Source: Chromera velia
Lineage: Eukaryota > Sar > Chromeraceae
Direction of reading: 5' to 3'
DNA length: 64,000 nt
NCBI GenBank assembly: GCA_018398765.1
Contig: JAHBMJ010000113.1
Coordinates: 1 to 64,000 of the forward strand
The first letter of the stretch is position 1. Each line of letters begins with the position of its first letter. Under the pieces are notes generated by a model that was not told where the DNA came from, made no database searches, and worked only from the letters and a program-made list of their open reading frames with translations. The translations under genes were made by a program, and so were the position numbers. Below are positions 46,392 through 57,241 of the stretch, piece after piece.

Positions 46392-47876
46392 TCATCTAGA
46401 ATGTCTGGCAGGACGACTTCTCCTTCTCCCTCTTTTTCTGCTGGCTGCGCTGTCTGAACAGGTTCGCGACCCTGCCCTGACTGCTTTTCCTTTTTCTCTC
46501 CACCTTCCCCCCTGCTGCTGACTTCGCAACTCCAGGTAGCCTGCCTGAAGTTGAGAGCCTGCTGCAAATGGAGGAGGGAAAGGGACAGGTGCAGAAACAG
46601 AAGACACAGACTCTCCCACAACATGATCCAGCTGCCTGACGGCCGCTGACGGAACAGAGTCGGGAAAGATTGCCTGCGACTTGGAGGAGGAGACAACAGC
46701 TTCAGGGTCTGCACCCCCTGCAGCAAGAACATCGACTTCTCTGTCTTCATCGACATCGAAATCGGAAAAACGATCAACATCGTCAGCAGGTGCAGCTGCT
46801 GACTCAGACACTCCATTCAAAAAGTCAGATGACACATTCAAACCATACCATTCAATCAAAGACACAGCGCTTGGATGCACACGCAAAGGTCTCCATCCCT
46901 TCCCACTGTCTGTCTTCACAAGAACACACACGACAGAGTCGCTTTCGACTCTAGCAAAGAACCCTTCCTTTCCCCTGACAGGCACAGCAGAAGAGGGAAT
47001 CGGACAAGGGTCAGTCACAAGAACACGATCACCAACAGAGATGGGGGAAATGAGACGAGCAGCCTTAACACCAAACACAGACGCATTAGGCGACTTACCC
47101 ATCGCAGACGAAACACAATGTCATTCATTCAAAGAATCAATCACACCACTCAACAACCACTTCGCACAATATTTTGGCAAATTCAAATCCGCAAGCAACT
47201 TCCAGAGCAATCTTTTTACTGTACGATTCATTCTCTCTACTTACGCTTGAGACTGGGGAGTGTAGATGCTTCCTTTCTTATGAAAGATGGACTCCTGATC
47301 ACACACATGCTCGTACTGTCCCTTCTTTTCACCCATAAATTCTCTTCCGTTGTCAGTGCAAACCGTTGCAGGCTTTCCTTTGACTTTCAGCTTCTCACCC
47401 AGTCTCTCCTATCTTCTTACTCATGTAGTCAGATGTCTTACTGCCTTCCCTTTCGAAAGCAGAACCATACCAAAAATAAAACGAGTTGCAGCATCGACAA
47501 TCAAAGACACAGGGGTACCACCAGGTAAAAACATGACATCCTGATAAATGACTTCATTGAATTCCTTTCCTTGCACGCCTTCCTGGCTCTTTTGAGGAAT
47601 ACGATGCATCACAGCATTCACATACTTGCACTGTCTGCATACATGCTTCACTTGATCACATACCTCTCTGCTCATACGCGACATAATGCCTTTCTCTTTC
47701 ATTGTTTCATACAGTCGCACACCAGTCGCATGCCCAAATCTCTTATGCCACATCAAAACCTCCCTTGCACTCATCTGACCTTCAGAAGGGAAGCTCACCC
47801 TCCGCGATTGATGCGCACCTAACCTGCGGGGCCCCTTTCTGACCTCCGTGCTGCAAAAACGTCTACTCACGTGCAA
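46392..47876 (-). pseudogene. Copia integrase
   Basis: The zinc-binding H-H-C-C region (WHKRFGH and CRQCKY) and the DDE core are recognisable: the first Asp in YQDVMF, the second in CTDNGREF and the Glu in VERMNRT. The core between 47420 and 47103 has several in-frame stops, including one directly before VERMNRT. The integrase C-terminal part continues from 47102 (SVGDRVLVTDP). Confidence 0.85.
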
Positions 47877-48039
47877 GAGGTCTATCCTTTCTATCTACGT
47901 TCAAACACATACAAAGGGGGCTATGCTTCACTGCCGGACTCTTTGACTGCACCCCCCCATGCACACTCAAAACCAGAACGCCTTCCCCCTCTTTCACACG
48001 CGCACGAAAACTGCCACCCCCTTTTTCAGGGAGCTCCAC

Positions 48040-48483
48040 TCAGAATGGCTCATGCACTTTCTGCAAGCGGAGACCATGCACACTCACAAGAGAGACTGGC
48101 ATAGACCGAGAGAAAGCTCCATCCAAACGTGCTGTCCTCCTACGTCCATCCATACACTCGACTCCAGGGAGATCCACAGTCACGTCGCTCTCTGCTCTTA
48201 CGACGTCTCCTTCAACCCCCACAAACTTACTGCCCGTCTCCCTCACCTCAACCACATAGGACTTGACGTCTCTGCCAAAGAAATGCCGGCTGCATCCAGA
48301 ATCAACCACCGGCTTCTTCACCACCCATTTCATTCCACCCCCTCTCGCTCCACCTGCACGCCCCATAGCGTGTGGTCGCAGTTTTGTCACGTCCTGCCCG
48401 GGACGGCTCTCCCCCTCTTCTTCAGTAAGCAATGCAAAGCGATTGGAAACCCACACGCCGGGGAAATGCGCTGCACTCTGCAC
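48040..48483 (-). pseudogene. Copia aspartic protease region
   Basis: VVDSGCSRHFF carries the Asp-Ser-Gly active-site triplet usual in Copia proteases. The frame is closed shortly downstream. Confidence 0.75.
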
Positions 48484-48654
48484 CCCCGAGTGTGGTCATC
48501 TCCCTCTCTGTCCCCCAGAAAAGGACGAGGAAGACTGCTGCTACTGGCTTCTGTTGGGATCTTCGCTGGGGGGAGGGGGAACCCAAGGGCGAGGCTCGAT
48601 TCTGGGCTGCCCTGCACGTTTGCACGCACAGTTCTTCTCGAAGTGGCTCGTGTC

Positions 48655-49929
48655 TTAGCACCACCAGCACCTCTTCGGTCCCCACGGCTGCTGCTGCTGT
48701 TGAGGGGGAGACTGCTGGGAGGAGCGCTGACCATTCTGTCTGTTCCCCTGATTTCTGAATCCACCAGATCCCCGACCCCGTCTCTGCTGGCCTCTGAAGG
48801 CTCTCTCTCTGCCCCCACTCTGCCTCTGTCTCGCCTTGATCTCTGCATCTCGATCAAAGGACGCAAACCACTCGAGCTCCTTCTTTAGAGTGGCATAGTC
48901 AATCTGTCTGAGATCCAGCTGCCCCCCCAATCCAGGAAGTTTTGATCTGAGGGAGTTGACGAGCTTCATACGCTGGTTATCCGTGAGGGCGTTGACGATC
49001 ATGATGACCTTGGCGGGATCTGCGATCTCCCACTCCGCGTCGTCAGAATCGAGGAGGAGATCCTCGAGTCTCTGGTCGATCTTCACGAAAGACAGCACCA
49101 CACCGCTTGGGATGACGACACGACTGTTCCGATCACGGTGGTTGAGGAGCCATGGGAAGACCTGCACACACTCCTGCACAGCTAGCTGCATCGCCAGCAG
49201 GGTCGAGGAATACTCCTGCTTCATCTTCTCTACAATATCCTCAGGGTTCACCCGCTTCCATCTCCATCTCCTTACATCTCTCCTAAAGGCCCAAGCATCA
49301 CTTCCTGTCTTGTTCAGCGCGACGATGATGTTGGATCTTCACTCCTCTGTCGACTGGAAGTGCTTCCTCTGTAGGTGCACATTGGAGAACTCCCCCCACT
49401 GCGACGCAAAGTCGACAATCTCCTTCTTTCCAGCGAATTTCGGGCAGGCGGTCAGGTCCACTTTCTTCGACTGCTTCGACGATCTCTTCTTCCTGCATGC
49501 GGAACCCACTCTCTGAGCTGCAGAGTGGTGAGAAGACGCATTGGAAGATCCACTCACATCAGACGAGTTGGAGTGGGAGGGAGACGGGTCCTTGTCCGAG
49601 AAGAAAACCACGGCGTCGAAGGGCTTTCGGACTTTCTGAGCCTGAACGGCTCCAGGCGCAAACAGAGAAACAGGGGAAATTCTTTCTTTCTTCTCCGCCA
49701 CTGCGGCACTGGTTCGACTAGGTGGAATCCATCTGTCTAGCGAGTCTTCTACTCTCTCCTCCCGCTGGCCTGGAGGCGCAGCATCTCTTCGATCCAACTC
49801 TGCACTAAGTCTGGATACTTCAGCGCTGATCGGTTCAAGGGCATCATTGAGTAAGCCCCTGAAAAAGCTTTTCATGTCTTCAAAGTTCATCTTGACAACA
49901 AAGTGGTAACAAATCAGAGACTGACACAC
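48655..49929 (-). pseudogene. Copia Gag, with stops in the body and in the zinc knuckle
   Basis: Two frames make up Gag. The first (49890-49339, from MNFEDMKSF) ends at a TGA; the sequence carries on in the same frame to the second (49251-48655). That one has the Gag helical region (VEKMKQEYSSTLLAMQL) and a basic Gly/Arg/Gln tail, then a CCHC knuckle C-W-W-C-x4-H-x4-C whose first x is a TAA stop. TGA and TAA are each one C-to-T step from CGA and CAA. Confidence 0.85.
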
Positions 49930-49934
49930 TGATT

Positions 49935-50166
49935 TATAAGGAATTCACGTGTCAGAACAGAGTTCGGGGAGGAGAGGATGAGCGAATGCGCCTCTCCTTG
50001 AATAAGTCAATGTGGATCGATCAGTTTCTCCTATACGGTACATGCACAATATGTAGTGTTGCAGATTTGCATGCATAGCTTGTAGCGCACTGAGCCCAGG
50101 CCGAAGTCCCTGGGACCGCGGCCATGAAAGGCCGGCGTTAATCGACCCCGGACGCAATCTCCAACA
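49935..50166 (-). repeat. 5' LTR of the Copia element
   Basis: The minus-strand LTR begins TGTTGGAGATTGCG at 50166 and ends CCTTATA at 49935. It should carry the element's promoter. Gag starts about 45 bases downstream. Confidence 0.95.
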
Positions 50167-50777
50167 TGTTGTTTGTCTGCACTTGTCTGCCTGGTTCAGA
50201 GGTCTATGAACCGGAAGCGGTAGTCGTTGCAGAGGTAAAGAGGCAGCTAGCAGGTGGCCTGGCCTTAAGACGTGAAAACCTTTTTTGACAGGACGTGCTC
50301 ACCTTCGAGGTTGTCAGATTTGTTGCATCACACTTGCATGGTGCCTATAAATATAGTGTGGCGGCCCACAAAAGTGTTGGTGGAGGCGAGTTATGCCGAT
50401 TGTGTACCGTTTTTGGTCGTCAACACGCTACTGAGATGCTACTGAGGCCAATAACAATCCATCTTTCTAGTTTTATCATTTAAAACAGCATGGCTGCCCT
50501 TTAGTGTCTCACTTAAACCATAGATAACTTAATTTATAACATGTAAATGACTATCAAACCTAGTTAGTCTAAGACCGTATAAATGAACGAACAAATAACT
50601 CAAAATGCTTTAAAAAATGTTTATTATCGTAAATAGATTTTTTAAACTATGCTTTTGAATTATACTTTATCTTTACAGCCTTTACCAAACTTTTTACCGG
50701 TGCCTGGTCACTCTACCGGTAATTACCGGTTGACCGGTAATCAGCTCGCTTTACCACCGGAAAAATTGGCAACCCTG

Positions 50778-50785
50778 TATATAGT
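50778..50785. repeat. 8-bp target-site duplication, right
   Basis: TATATAGT follows the CAACCCTG end of the DNA transposon and matches 43969-43976 exactly. Confidence 0.85.
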
Positions 50786-51231
50786 GCTATGAACTAGGCT
50801 ATGAATTAAGGTGGTAATTAGTCAGAATTTATATATAGTTCAAAACACTAGCTACTAGTAAACCAACTTTAAATACTTCATATATTATACTAACAGCATT
50901 CTGAAACTAGTTCTGAAAATTAAAAAGTCTTGTGGAGAGACTTCACAAATGGAGTGCGTTCAGGGCAGTGTGTGTGTACTGTTAGTAAGAGACATGCAGC
51001 TTTTCAAGTATTTGCGTTAACAACGGAAGGGGGGGGGAACACGGGGTCAGACAGATCAAGCAGAATTTGGGAGAACTGCTGCGGTACTCCTCACTTCCTA
51101 CTGCAAAAGCAGGACCGAGTAACTAATCAGTCGAGAACTCGAATCAATACATAGAGTTGTTTTCAGACGTGATTTAAATATCCGGAAGCCGTCTCTCACT
51201 CAAGGCCCGGTTTTTTTGTACCGTCCATTCT
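50786..51231. other. AT-rich flank, then unique DNA
   Basis: The AT-rich island continues to about 50930. Unique DNA then leads to the stop codon of the minus-strand CCCH gene part at 51232. A frame at 51174-51536 overlaps that gene's 3' end and may be its true reading frame after a shift. Confidence 0.5.
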
Positions 51232-51986
51232 TTATGCTGCGCAATCAGTGAGCGACCAGCTTTCGGTCTGAAGACGGGGGGTTCGAAAGGAGCTGGGGTA
51301 CGCTCCTGATGGGATGGAGCAACGGGGAGCGACGGGCGGCTCAGTCGCTGGTTGCTGGTGGGAGTGGCGTCGACATGCGACGGTGGGGGCCCTGAGGGTG
51401 GAGGGGGAAGGCGGACCGTCACGCGGAGGGGGCGGCCAGTGGTGCAGACGCTGCTGTTGGTTTGGTCCAACGGCATTGACATGCGACGGGGGAGGGCCTG
51501 GGGGTGGAGGGGGAGGGGGTGGGGGCGGTGGGGCATGACCAGAAAGGGCGGGCGGGACGACCTGGGGAAGTTGGGAGGCGGGTCCCATGAAGACAGGAGT
51601 CTGACTCACTGTGTGAGGGCGCCGCGGGACCTTCAGCCCAACGCCGTTTCTTTCGTCCATGTGCTCGGTCTCCCGAACACGTTTGGAGGCATCCGATTGC
51701 TGGTGGGCGCTCTCGTCTTGTGTGTACTGGAGACGTGCATGAGCGGATATGTTGCGGTCTGCGCGGGCATAGACAGACATCATCTCGAACCACCACATTC
51801 TTCTGCTCTCCGGGTTTTCCTCCAATAGGTCTAGCAGGCGTTGCCGGTACCTCCATATGAAGTCGCGCGCTGCTTCTGGCCCCTTGAAAGGCGAATGATC
51901 GTAAAAACACATGCCCTGTCTCTTACACCAGCCTGCAGGTATGTATAATGTCACATCGATCGGGTTGATGATAATCTGCACATTCA
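51232..51986 (-). CDS. CCCH zinc-finger gene part 2 (C-terminal exon, Pro-rich)
   Basis: A minus-strand exon starting at 51932 (after CCTGCAG) encodes GWCKRQGMCFYDH, a C-x5-C-x3-H half finger. Then come WRYRQRLLDLL, RRMWWFEMM and a Pro-rich tail with a run of 11 prolines. The intron phase (phase 1) and the fold of the exon match exon 56021-55513 of the neighbouring gene. Upstream exons are not visible in the repeat-filled 52-55 kb. An unspliced start at 51986 (MNVQIIINP) is also open. The tail has two copies of a GPPPSHV segment in different frames, so the end at 51232 may reflect a frameshift; the alternative frame ends at 51174. RNA binding is inferred from CCCH. Confidence 0.5.
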
Positions 51987-52390
51987 TTTTTCTGGCACAC
52001 AGCGGAAGGGGATGCTGAAGAAGAGGCAGACAGGTAGACAGAGAGGCAGACAGACAAGACAGACAGACAGACAAACAGACAAACAAACAGGCAGTCTTGC
52101 TGCTCTTCCCTCCTCTCCATGGACAGACGATATGTTTTCTTTCCCTCCTTTTTTTCATGAATACAACAGACAGACAGACAGACAGACGGACTGTATGTTC
52201 CTTTCTTTTCCTTTTCTCTTTCTTTCTTTCACAGACAAACAAGCAAGCAGACTGACTACAGACTGACAGATAGACAGACAGACATACTATATTGCTTCTC
52301 TTCCCTGCTTCTCTTCCTGAACAGACAGATAGACCATATGACTTCTTTTTTTCTTTTTTCTCGACATGCATACATACATACATACATACA

Positions 52391-52598
52391 ATATGTTTTC
52401 TTTTCTTTCCCTCGTTCTTCTCATGGACCCAACAGATAGAACAGAAAGAAAGCAAAAAAGACAAAGGTACACCACAAGAACTGAGACAAAGTGGGCAGGG
52501 GGCCCGAGCGGTTAGAGCTAAGCGCCCCTTGCCTCTCAACCTCCCAACAGACTTTCACGTGATCCCTGGGTTCACACGTTACTCCTCTGCTGCTTCCA
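52391..52598 (+). mobile_element. SINE-like repeat, best copy, with tRNA-like boxes (copy 2)
   Basis: The leader ATATGTTTTC..TTCTCATGGACCCAACAGA is followed by the core from 52491. GGCCCGAGCGGTTAGAGC (52501) resembles box A of Ser/Leu tRNAs, and GGGTTCACACG (52568) resembles box B. The 55-60-bp spacing suits a tRNA with a long variable arm. A (CAGA)n tail begins right after TGCTTCCATA. The match to 2045-2249 covers both leader and core. The SINE nature is inferred, because no target duplication was found. Confidence 0.55.
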
Positions 52599-52642
52599 TA
52601 CAGACAGACAGACTATGCGTTTCTTCTTCTCCCTTCTTTTCT

Positions 52643-52674
<32 letters not shown>

Positions 52675-53574
52675 GACAGACTATATGACAGACAAACAGA
52701 CAGACAGACAGGCGGGCAGGCAGAGACAGACAGAGACGCAGGCAGGTAGACAGACAGAGGGACTAAATGGTTTCTTTTCGACAGACAGACAATACTATAC
52801 GGTTTCTTATCTTCCCCTCATTCAGAGAGACAGAGACAGACAGACAGACAGAGACAGACAGTCAGGCAGGTAGGCAGGAAGGCAGGGAGGCAGACAGACA
52901 AGACAGACAGACAGACAGACGGATTCTCTGTTCTTTCTTTGTCTTCCTTTCCTTCCTTCTCTTGACCCATTGTCAAATTGGAAGCAGACAAACCACACAG
53001 ACAGACAGACAGACAGACAGACAGAAAGTAAGAAAGAAAGACAGACAGCCAGATGGAAAGTCAGCTTTCACGCAATGAAAAAATATGTGATTACTTCCTT
53101 TGTCTTCCTTTTCTCGTTCGTTCTTTCCTTTCCTTTCTTTTGCCTTCATCTTTCTTTCTTTCTTTCTTTGTTGTCTTGTACGCACAGCCAGAGCTTGGAC
53201 AGAGCCTCTATACACATCCTGTGGCTCCCCTTTCGCCCAGCGCAGGGTTGCCCCTTGAATTGCGTTTCCACTTTTCTTCTATCTGAGCCGGATCGTTTAG
53301 TTTCATATCCTCTCGTGTTCTGTGTGGGTCGGTGATGATGGGGGTTCTTCCTTTTGTTTGTAGAGAAAGAAAAAAAAAAAGAAAAAAATCCGTCATACAG
53401 TCTGTCACGATGTCAACAAGAACTTTCTTCTCCTGGGGTTCCCTTTTTCTTTTTCCGAAGTCAGCACACCCAAGACCAGTCGACTTTCTCTTCTTGTTGG
53501 GTCTCTCTGTCACAGGGAGACTATACAGTTTCTTTTGTTTCCATCATTCCTCTCTTGGACACAGACAGACAGAC

Positions 53575-53725
53575 TATACGTTTCTTCTTCTCCCTTCTTT
53601 TCTTCATGAACACAACAGACGAAAAGAAAGAAAGAAAGAAAGAAATAAAGAAAGAAAAGAAAGAAAAGAAAGAACAAAGACAAAAGAACAGAACCAACAA
53701 TCAAACAACGTGGACAGGCGGTCCG
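53575..53725 (+). mobile_element. SINE-like repeat, 3'-truncated (copy 4)
   Basis: TATACGTTTCTTCTTCTCCC, TTCATGAACACAACAGAC and ACAAAGACAAAAGAACAGAACC match the family leader. The core is cut after CGTGGACAGGCGGTCCGA and continues as CAGA repeats. Confidence 0.5.
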
Positions 53726-53734
53726 ACAGACAGA

Positions 53735-54325
53735 CTATATGTTTCTCTTTCAGACAGACTATATGTTTCTTCTTCTTCTCCCTCCTTTTCTTCATCAGAC
53801 AGAAAGACAGACAGACAGACAGACTATATGTTTCTTCTTCTTCTCCCTCCTTTTCTTCATCAGACAGAAAGACAGCCAGACAGACAGACAATATGTTTCT
53901 TCTTCTTCTCCCTCCTTTTCTTCATCAGACAGAAAGACAGACAGACAGACAGGCAATATGTTTCTTCTTCTTCTCCCTCCTTTTCTTCATCAGACAGACA
54001 AACAGACAATATGTTTCTTCTTCTTCTCCCTCCTTTTCTTCATCAGACAGAAAGACAGCCAGACAGAAAGACAGACAGACAGACAGACTATATGTTTCTT
54101 CTTCTTCTCCCTCCTTTTCTTCATCAGACAGAAAGACAGACAGACAATATGTTTCTTCTTCTTCTCCCTCCTTTTCTTCATCAGAAAGGCAGACAGACAG
54201 ACAGACAATATGTTTCTTCTTCTTCTCCCTCCTTTTCTTCATCAGACAGAAAGACAGACAGACAGACAGACAGACAGACAATATGTTTCTTCTTCTTCTC
54301 CCTCCTTTTCTTCATCAGACAGAAC

Positions 54326-54362
<37 letters not shown>

Positions 54363-54431
54363 TATGTTGCTTGTTCTTCTTCTCCTTCCTTTTCTTCATG
54401 AACACAACAGACAAAAAGAAAGAAAGAACAA

Positions 54432-54463
<32 letters not shown>
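53735..54463. repeat. Minisatellite of CAGA blocks and a CTTCTTCTCCCTCC unit
   Basis: About ten units of 52-80 bp each hold TATGTTTCTTCTTCTTCTCC, CTCCTTTTCTTCATCAGACAG and a variable number of CAGA. The conserved part is the SINE-like leader without the tRNA-like core. Because units lack stops, frames of up to about 400 codons are open in more than one register on both strands. I read these as artefacts. Confidence 0.85.
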
Positions 54464-54607
54464 TATATGTTTCTTCTTCTCCCTCTTTTTCTTCATGAAC
54501 ACAACAGACAAGAAAGAAAGAAAGAAAGAAAGAAAGGACAAAGACAAAAGAACAGAACCAACAATCAAATAGCGTGGGCAGGGGGCCCGAAAGGTTAGAG
54601 TTGAGCG
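54464..54607 (+). mobile_element. SINE-like repeat, 3'-truncated (copy 3)
   Basis: The leader and the start of the core are present (GTGGGCAGGGGGCCCGAAAGG, then TTAGAGTTGAGCG). Similarity to the 2.1-kb and 52.5-kb copies ends near 54607. Confidence 0.55.
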
Positions 54608-55019
54608 AGACAGAGTGTCTGAGACAGAGTATATTCTTTCCGGCAGACAGGCGCAAAGACCTTCTGTTGCAGAAAAACCGACCTTTTGCGAAAAGGTCGA
54701 AACAGGGCGCCTCAGCAGCTCCTGCGAGCACCGGCGGCTGCACAGCTCAGTTTTGACAAGCGTATATGAGAAACTGACAGAATAGACGTACATTCATGCT
54801 TCTTCTGGACAGCCTCATCAGACGCAAGTGTCCCCAGAACGTTTCTTCCAATCTCCACTTTTCTTTAATTGTCACTACTTGCTTTGTCTGCGACAGGGAA
54901 CTAGGGAGGTGAAATACGTCTGGGGGATATCAACAGCTTCAGTCCAGCAAACAGGCAGAGGTGGAGTTCAATAGAAGATATATCTGCTCAACAGGTCCGC
55001 AAGAGAGGTGGGTCACGAG

Positions 55020-55046
55020 AGAACTCTCTCTCTCTCTCTGTGCGTG

Positions 55047-55115
<69 letters not shown>
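55020..55115. repeat. Compound (CT)n(GT)n microsatellite
   Basis: The minus strand reads (CA)n(GA)n. It lies just downstream of exon 55288-55184 of the minus-strand CCCH gene. Confidence 0.95.
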
Positions 55116-55118
<3 letters not shown>

Positions 55119-55183
55119 AAAGTGAGTGAGTGAGCGGGTGAGTTAGTGAAAAAGCAAGAGAGAAGCTGCGTGCGTGGACTGAC

Positions 55184-56415
55184 CAGAAGCTCTGGATTGC
55201 TCTCCTTGAAAATCCTGACCAAGGCCATGGAAGAATCGGCACCAGCAACATCGGTTTGGATCAGTTCACCTGTCGACTGATCGATGCTCTGCATGTGAGC
55301 AGACATTTGGTTGGCACCAAAAGAAGGAGGTGCTGAAGCTGAATCTTTATTCCATGCAATCACTTGAAGAGAAACCTACCGACTGAGAGCTCGCAAAGAC
55401 AGCAAAAAATGAGGGGAGACTCTCGTACTTGCCAAGTAAAAGGAAAGCCATACGGGCAAGAAACAAAAAAGGGAACAGAGGGAAAAGGGACGGCAACAGA
55501 TTAGAGACTCACCGCAACAGCGAAGTTGAGGAGCGGGTCTGGAACTGGACCTGCTCCTTGTTTGAACGGGGCGCTCTCCCCAGGTGAATCGGGAGGGTTC
55601 TTGGGATCGTGGTCACCCTCACCGCCTTTAGCACCCCCCCCAGACTTCTCCCCTTCTTTCTCCGCATTACCTCCCGCGGATCCCCGTTTCCTTCTCTCTC
55701 CACCATCGCCTCTACTACCAGAAGATGCGGTCTGATCATCTGAGCCTTGATGGAAGGGCTGCCTGTCTGATTGCATCTCCTCTTCGTATATCTGCATGAC
55801 ATGAGCCTCACCCTCCCTCTTCCTCACATTTTCTTCGTGCAAAGACCGCCACCAACACTTCTCATGGGAGCAGCTTTCCTCTTCTCCATAAAATCTCAAA
55901 TGATGGGCCAGCTTACCCCGGTACAACTTAACAAACCATCGGCGTTGGATGTCCGTGGTGAGCTCTTCGTGGGAGAAACGACATTTTCTGCCATCCTTGC
56001 AAGAACCGTCGCGCGGGGGTCCTGCATGTCAGTCATGACGCAATATTTAATCCTCTTGCAAACACAAAGAGCTCCATTAGTGTGACTGTCACAAAGGGCA
56101 TGAAGCGCTCAGCAACTGCAGTGCAGAGAGAGGACCAACAGAAACATGGACAGAGAGAGGCAAAAAAGACAGACCTCCTGTTGGTTCTAAAAGCAAGCAT
56201 GGACTGCCTAAGAGGCAGGCAGACAGTCAGACAGTCAAGCAGATCGACAGACCGACACACCATTTTCTTCTCTCTCTTCTTCTGCATGGAAGTGTTTGAC
56301 GGACAGACAAACGGATGGATCGACGAATGGAGGGGCAGATCGACCCACTGAGATCCCAATCTTCATCTTCTTTGTTGTTACTGTTTCTTCCTTCTGCTTT
56401 TCTTCGCGGGAACAC

Positions 56416-56453
<38 letters not shown>

Positions 56454-57197
56454 CTGACACACTCACACAGGGAGAAGGAAAGGCAAGGAGAGACACAGGG
56501 GAGAGAGAAACAAGCAGCGCCAGAAAGACAGAGACAAAAAAAGCAGAAGAGCAGGAACAGAGAAGACGATGTAGAGGAGAAACGATTGACTGGGCAGGAC
56601 GCAGACGCAGAGGGACTGAGACGAAAGAGGGGACGTACAGAGTTTTTTGCCAAAAGTAAAGCTGGAGGGTGCGGAAACTATGGTTGCGATCCATCTCTTC
56701 TCTTTTTACACTCACTCAGTCTGACTGGTTTTTGGAAAGCAGAAAAATAGACTGCAGAAAGAGAGACTGGCCGGCAGACAGATGAATGGTGAAGCAGACA
56801 CGCGCAGGGGCTGAGGCTGAATTCTTCCTTTGTTCCTTTTTCCTCCTTTCGATTCGTTCGCCCGGAGCAAAGCCCATTTGTCGCTTCTCAAAGAGCAAGG
56901 GCACAACAAACGAAAACCAACGTATTGTGCTGTCAGCTCGTGGTCTACAAAACTGCCCCCAAATACATAAATCCAACACTTACGCAGGGCATGGTGATAA
57001 AAGCACGGGTGGGTAGAGGGGTCGTGGTTGTCGGGGCACAAGTCTCCTTGTCGAAAATGGCCTTTCTTCTCGATGTGACGGCACAGTTTCATCTGAAAAA
57101 GGGCAAAGAAGAGACAGACTTATGCCCCATCATGCCGACGGTTTTTTCCATCCCGCCACATTGTATCTGCTGTGCTATGCCCTCATCTTTCTCTCTT

Positions 57198-57241
<44 letters not shown>

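Larger units (their letters stand above)
44205..50166 (-). mobile_element. Ty1/Copia LTR retrotransposon, degenerate
   Basis: Two 232-bp LTRs (44205-44436 and 49935-50166) bound a minus-strand interior in the order Gag, protease, integrase, reverse transcriptase, RNase H, which defines Copia. On the minus strand the LTR begins TGTTGG, and a polypurine tract (GGGGGG) directly precedes the 3' LTR at 44437-44447. At least six in-frame stops break the coding region, so this copy is dead. It sits inside the hAT-like element and is therefore the younger insertion. Confidence 0.95.
43977..50777. mobile_element. hAT-like non-autonomous DNA transposon, split by a Copia insertion
   Basis: Both ends read CAGGGTTG inwards (43977 plus strand; 50777 minus strand), followed by T-rich DNA and TCCGGTRR. 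Further in, both carry ACCGGTAATTACCGG and TTACCGGTAAT-type palindromes, as expected of subterminal transposase-binding repeats. The exact 8-bp flanking duplication TATATAGT is the hallmark length of the hAT superfamily, and CAGGG ends are common in it. Without the 5.97-kb Copia insertion and its target copy, the element is about 0.83 kb. It shows no transposase; a 62-codon frame at 50295-50483 is unrecognised. Another superfamily with 8-bp duplications is possible. Confidence 0.8.
51987..55183. other. CAGA-rich repeat desert between the two CCCH gene parts
   Basis: This 3.2 kb is mostly CAGA and related simple repeats with SINE-like copies, plus unique DNA near 53160-53340 and 54610-55010. 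It is either a long intron of one CCCH gene or the spacer between two. I found no further exon that keeps phase. Confidence 0.55.

Noticed and set aside
52491-52590. A functional tRNA gene
   Set aside because: Box A and B resemblances are present, but the sequence does not fold into a credible cloverleaf, and related copies are decayed and A-rich upstream.
53735-54463. A CRISPR array
   Set aside because: Regular repeats are present, but the spacers are CAGA runs and the genome is eukaryotic.
53332-54598. Overlapping plus-strand frames of 388 and 414 codons
   Set aside because: They arise from a CAGA/CTTCTTC minisatellite without stop codons; several registers on both strands are open and the translation is pure repeat.
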